Shown piece after piece: positions 60,761 through 64,000 of a DNA stretch of 64,000 nt; position 1 is the first letter of the stretch, and each line of letters starts with the position of its first letter. The position numbers and the translations under genes were made by a program. The notes under the pieces are model-generated. The model saw only the letters and a list, made by a program, of their open reading frames with translations. It had not been told where the DNA came from and ran no database searches. Where the stretch lies: assembly GCA_037577475.1 (NCBI GenBank), contig CM075183.1, positions 13,908,971 to 13,972,970 on the forward strand. Direction: 5' to 3'. Origin of the DNA: Chaunax sp. Z400. Lineage: Eukaryota > Chordata > Actinopteri > Lophiiformes > Chaunacidae.

Positions 60761-63700
60761 TTCATGTTATTGTGTATAAATCTGAGTGTCTTTGCAGTAC
60801 CCGCAGCATGAACAGTTGTGTATAGTTTTGCATGCCCACTTGTATTGTGTGTTCAAAGTCAAGACTCTAATCTCTTGCCCTTGTGGTTTTTCCACCGCTG
60901 TCTGGCACCATTACCCACTGAGTAACTAATGAGCCTTACAAATGTATTATTTGCAACAAAAGAAGGGGAGCGTTTTCAGTGGAGTGGAGCACCAATACTT
61001 TAGCAATGAGAGGCAGTTATAGGTGAGGCTTGTTGATCTGCCAACACAGAGAAGGAGTGAAGAAAGGAAGAATGGTGATATTTGTTCTGTGCAGCACCCA
61101 TCATTTCTATTATTATTATAAGAAGGTTTTCTCCCTACTCTGTCCACTGAATGCTATTGTGTGCACATTGATCTTTAACCCGCCTCAGCATACCGGGATA
61201 TGGATTTTTAAAATGAGCATTTTGCTTCGCATGCTTCATGCATCTGCCTGTGTGCACAGAACATTCATTCAGGTGTTTGCATATGTTTTAAAGGCTCTAA
61301 AGCACTTCTCTTCCTGTTTCCCCTCCCTGCTGTCCTTCCATGTTTTGTCCTATAAATATTACAGGTTGATTAAGGACAGTAAAATTGACATTTTACTATC
61401 AATGTTTTTGGTTAACTTCTGGTTGCACAGCACCATTTCTGCAAAAGGAGAGACACATTGAGAGGACTTGGAGCAGGAGTCTCTTTTGTATCTGACAACT
61501 ACCACTCCCCCTTGTGGATCTTGCAGGAAAATCAGTCAGTTTCACCAACCTAGGATCCCCGCATGTGCTTGTGTGCATAAATGCTTTGTAACATGGATTT
61601 AAGTGCCCCTAGTTAGTATGCATGTGTGCATGCATGAAACAAAAACAGGCTGAGGTGTTTGCATTTCTGCTTCTTTGTGCAAACTTTGCCTGTGTACATT
61701 CACCTCTGCAAGTCTTGACTTTTGAGTGCATCTGTGTGCATGTTGATGTTATTAGGTCGCACATCAGGAGTCTACTGCCAGTTCAGCACAGAAATTCCTA
61801 ACAAATAATATTTTCTTCTTTTGTGAGGGCGGAATAGGGAAATGGTCCCATTTCACCAAACGACTGCAGTAATTTCATTTTTATTTTCAAATGAGCTTTC
61901 TCTTGTGCTTCATTTTGCGCCATTTTTAAGTCCTTTGTTACTGCTTAATTTTCTTATTATTGTTCGCTAAAATGACTCAGACATTTCCACATCTAATATG
62001 GTGCATTCTGTTCCCTCAATTTCACTTTTGCACAATAACTGATTGTCTAGGAGCAATGATAATTTAATCTGTATCTTCTGGTGAAGTGCTGATATTTTTT
62101 TTTACTTCCCACACACAGTATTCACTTGCAAGTAATGGACGTTAACAGTAATGGAGTCTTATGTCAATTATTCTGACGGTGGACACACATGGCTGGATCC
62201 ATCCTCACAGGGGGTTACATAGCTTCATTTGATAAAATCAAATATCTAGGAGTCCAGTGGGAGCACATCACCTCCTTGGTGCCACACCATGGGTGGTTGA
62301 GTAATGTAACCAAATATATTCGCTACAGTGAGATGCTTGGAAAACCTGGCCCTGGTTGTGGCAAAGGTAATTTAGAGCTCTAACAGGTATGACAGAGCAA
62401 GGAGTGGGTGTCTTTGTGTGTGTATTACCAAAGGAAAGGTTAAGCTCTCCTAATATCTGAACCATGGGGCAACAGCTGGGTTTGTATAGGTCAGCTATTG
62501 CATTTAATTGAAGCGCAGGTGTCAATTTCCCTCATCTTGCTGTGTATCTGTGATTGTAATGACAGACCTGGCTTGATGACATGACTGAAATCCACCTCAT
62601 TTCTGGGTCTCCCGGTTTGAATTTTGCAGTGGGGAAAACCCAAGATAGAAATACTCTCTCATGTGAAGGGACCTTGTGAAAGTAGATAGGGCCAACCCAA
62701 CACCCATCCCTATCCCTATCCCTATCCCCTTTCCCTTTCCGTCCCCTCTCCTCTCGATCCATTAGATGAAGCGCTTTCTCACACCCTCCAGGAAGCAGCA
62801 GAGGCCGTCTCGATAGCATCCGCCATCTATTTTATTTTTTCTTATTCTTATTTTTCAATTTGGTGGCTGGGGAAAGGTCAGGATTAGTTATCGACGTGGC
62901 TGTGTCTAAGCCAGAGACAGGGAACCACAGCCGCTGTCATGGGTCCCCTAAAGCCATTTTCCTCAGTCCCAGCGGTAGCCTAATCTGTGTGTAGGCATGT
63001 GAGTGCATGTGCACACGACTGTGAAAGTATGTTTGTACGTGTGCATATACATCTTTGTGTACACCCCTCACGTGGAGTTATTTGTGCCCTTGCACATGTA
63101 TGCATGCATGCGAGTATGTATCTTTCCCTCCATTATTTTCTTGGAGAATGAGACGAACATTGTGATGCCCTCAGAGTTGTATTTGCATCTATTTCCTCAG
63201 AAAATCATCGTCACCTGTCTGTTAACTCTCACAATGGTTTCCATCAGTGAATCCTTAAGAGGCAGAGTCTCATCCACCAAACTGATTCCACCCCTCCTGC
63301 AGCATCCTATGTTTCCTCTTTTAGCATCTCCCATCCATTCCCAAACCAGCAGTGATTCCCACTGTGAGAGGCTGCTGTCTCGCAGTCCCAGACCTGTGAA
63401 ATGATGATAGAGGAGCACAAGCCCCTTCCCCATCAGTCTTTATCGCTCGCTTTTGCCCGTCCCCGTTCCTACCATCACCACCACCACCACCTCCCGTATG
63501 CTAGACTGAATCCTTTTTGTGGTCACTCTGACTGTGACGGATGTTCCTGGTCAGACAGGGCTGGAGACTCCCCCAAAGTCATATCAGTGCTGGCCTCAAC
63601 CTGCTGGCCAGGTCCTTTAGCAAGGCCTCACAGGTTAAAGGTCAGAGAGAGATGGGAGGAGCTGTTCTTCTGAGTAGGAAAGGTAAAGGAAGAAGAGGGA

Positions 63701-64000
63701 GAGAATAGCATTGGAGTGAAAATACGTTTACTAAAACCTCCTTCAGTGTTCTCAACAGGCTTTGTTTGCCCTGTGTTTCTCTTCTCTAGCAGACTTTAAG
63801 CTGCTGGAGTGGTGCGATTTGTCTCATGTCATCAATTTATTTTGAGTGGTGCATTGCATTATTTAGATGATGCTTATCCCACCCTCAAAATCATTATCTT
63901 GTCCAGACTAGCGCCGAATAGCATCCGTATCTCTTGTGCTCATCAAGGCGTCTCATTTATTAACCAAAAAGGAATTCTGAGGAGAAGAAGATATGCAAGA
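60761..64000. other. gene-free stretch
   Basis: No gene that I can support. The 143-codon frame at 61,030-61,461 and the 133-codon frame at 63,003-63,404 have no domains and no exon-like boundaries. A (CCCTAT)n patch lies at 62,706-62,729, and a short ACC-type trinucleotide patch at 63,473-63,493. Confidence 0.5.
62706..62729. repeat. (CCCTAT)n patch
   Basis: Three to four CCCTAT units. Near-telomeric in look, but not the vertebrate CCCTAA unit. Confidence 0.85.

Noticed and set aside
61030..61461. 143-codon plus-strand frame
   Set aside because: Hydrophobic, cysteine- and phenylalanine-rich text typical of AT-rich DNA, without a family or exon boundaries.
62706..62729. Interstitial telomere
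   Set aside because: The unit is CCCTAT, not CCCTAA, and there are only three to four copies.
1..64000. CRISPR arrays, operons, riboswitches or other bacterial systems
   Set aside because: No regularly spaced direct repeats, no ribosome-binding-site-led gene runs; the sequence is vertebrate in character.

Overview
The window looks like 64 kb of teleost fish chromosome that carries no host protein-coding gene I can defend. The case for a teleost rests on long (CA)n/(TG)n tracts, a vertebrate-type tRNA-Leu, and several dispersed repeats whose wording I recognise from ray-finned fish genomes. Base composition is moderate to AT-rich. The reading frames present are short, overlap one another on both strands, and lack plausible splice structure or recognisable host domains. 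I read it as a gene desert or a piece of a very large intron.

Layout. 1-15,150: non-coding sequence with a 264-bp snap-back inverted repeat (3905-4168), a 15-C run (7753-7767), a candidate conserved non-coding block (7360-7720) and a dispersed repeat (8190-8420). 15,152-16,740: a truncated Ty3/Gypsy (Gmr1-like) retrotransposon made of a 5' LTR, a primer binding site and a gag gene with a SCAN-like capsid region, broken by one extra C. 19,792-21,556: a 1.8-kb inverted-repeat element with arms of about 600 bp around a rearranged LINE endonuclease fragment. 23,690-24,420: a repeat interrupted by another repeat. 24,477-24,990: a minus-strand stretch open in two successive frames that I could not identify. 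26,040-26,560: a switch from pyrimidine-rich to purine-rich sequence. 29,774-29,835: (CA)31. 34,153-34,742: a 590-bp terminal-inverted-repeat MITE filled with short palindromes. 37.2-40.3 kb: three further dispersed repeats. 41.7-43.6 kb: a cluster of candidate conserved non-coding elements. 48.3-50.7 kb: two copies of one repeat in opposite orientations. 52,355-53,990 and 59,300-60,760: two decayed CR1/L2-group LINEs. 54.2 and 57.7 kb: two direct copies of another repeat.

The best-supported and most interesting object is at 56,117-56,260 on the minus strand. A structurally perfect tRNA-Leu(AAG) runs directly into a 44-nt tail that looks like the 3' end of a fish LINE, and the unit is flanked by 9-10-bp target-site duplications. 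It has the form of a retroposed, SINE-like tRNA/LINE chimera whose tRNA still looks functional.

Apart from the tRNA, what I can annotate is mobile-element debris, simple repeats and possible regulatory DNA. Family names for repeats come from memory of fish repeats, not from a search, and confidences are set accordingly.
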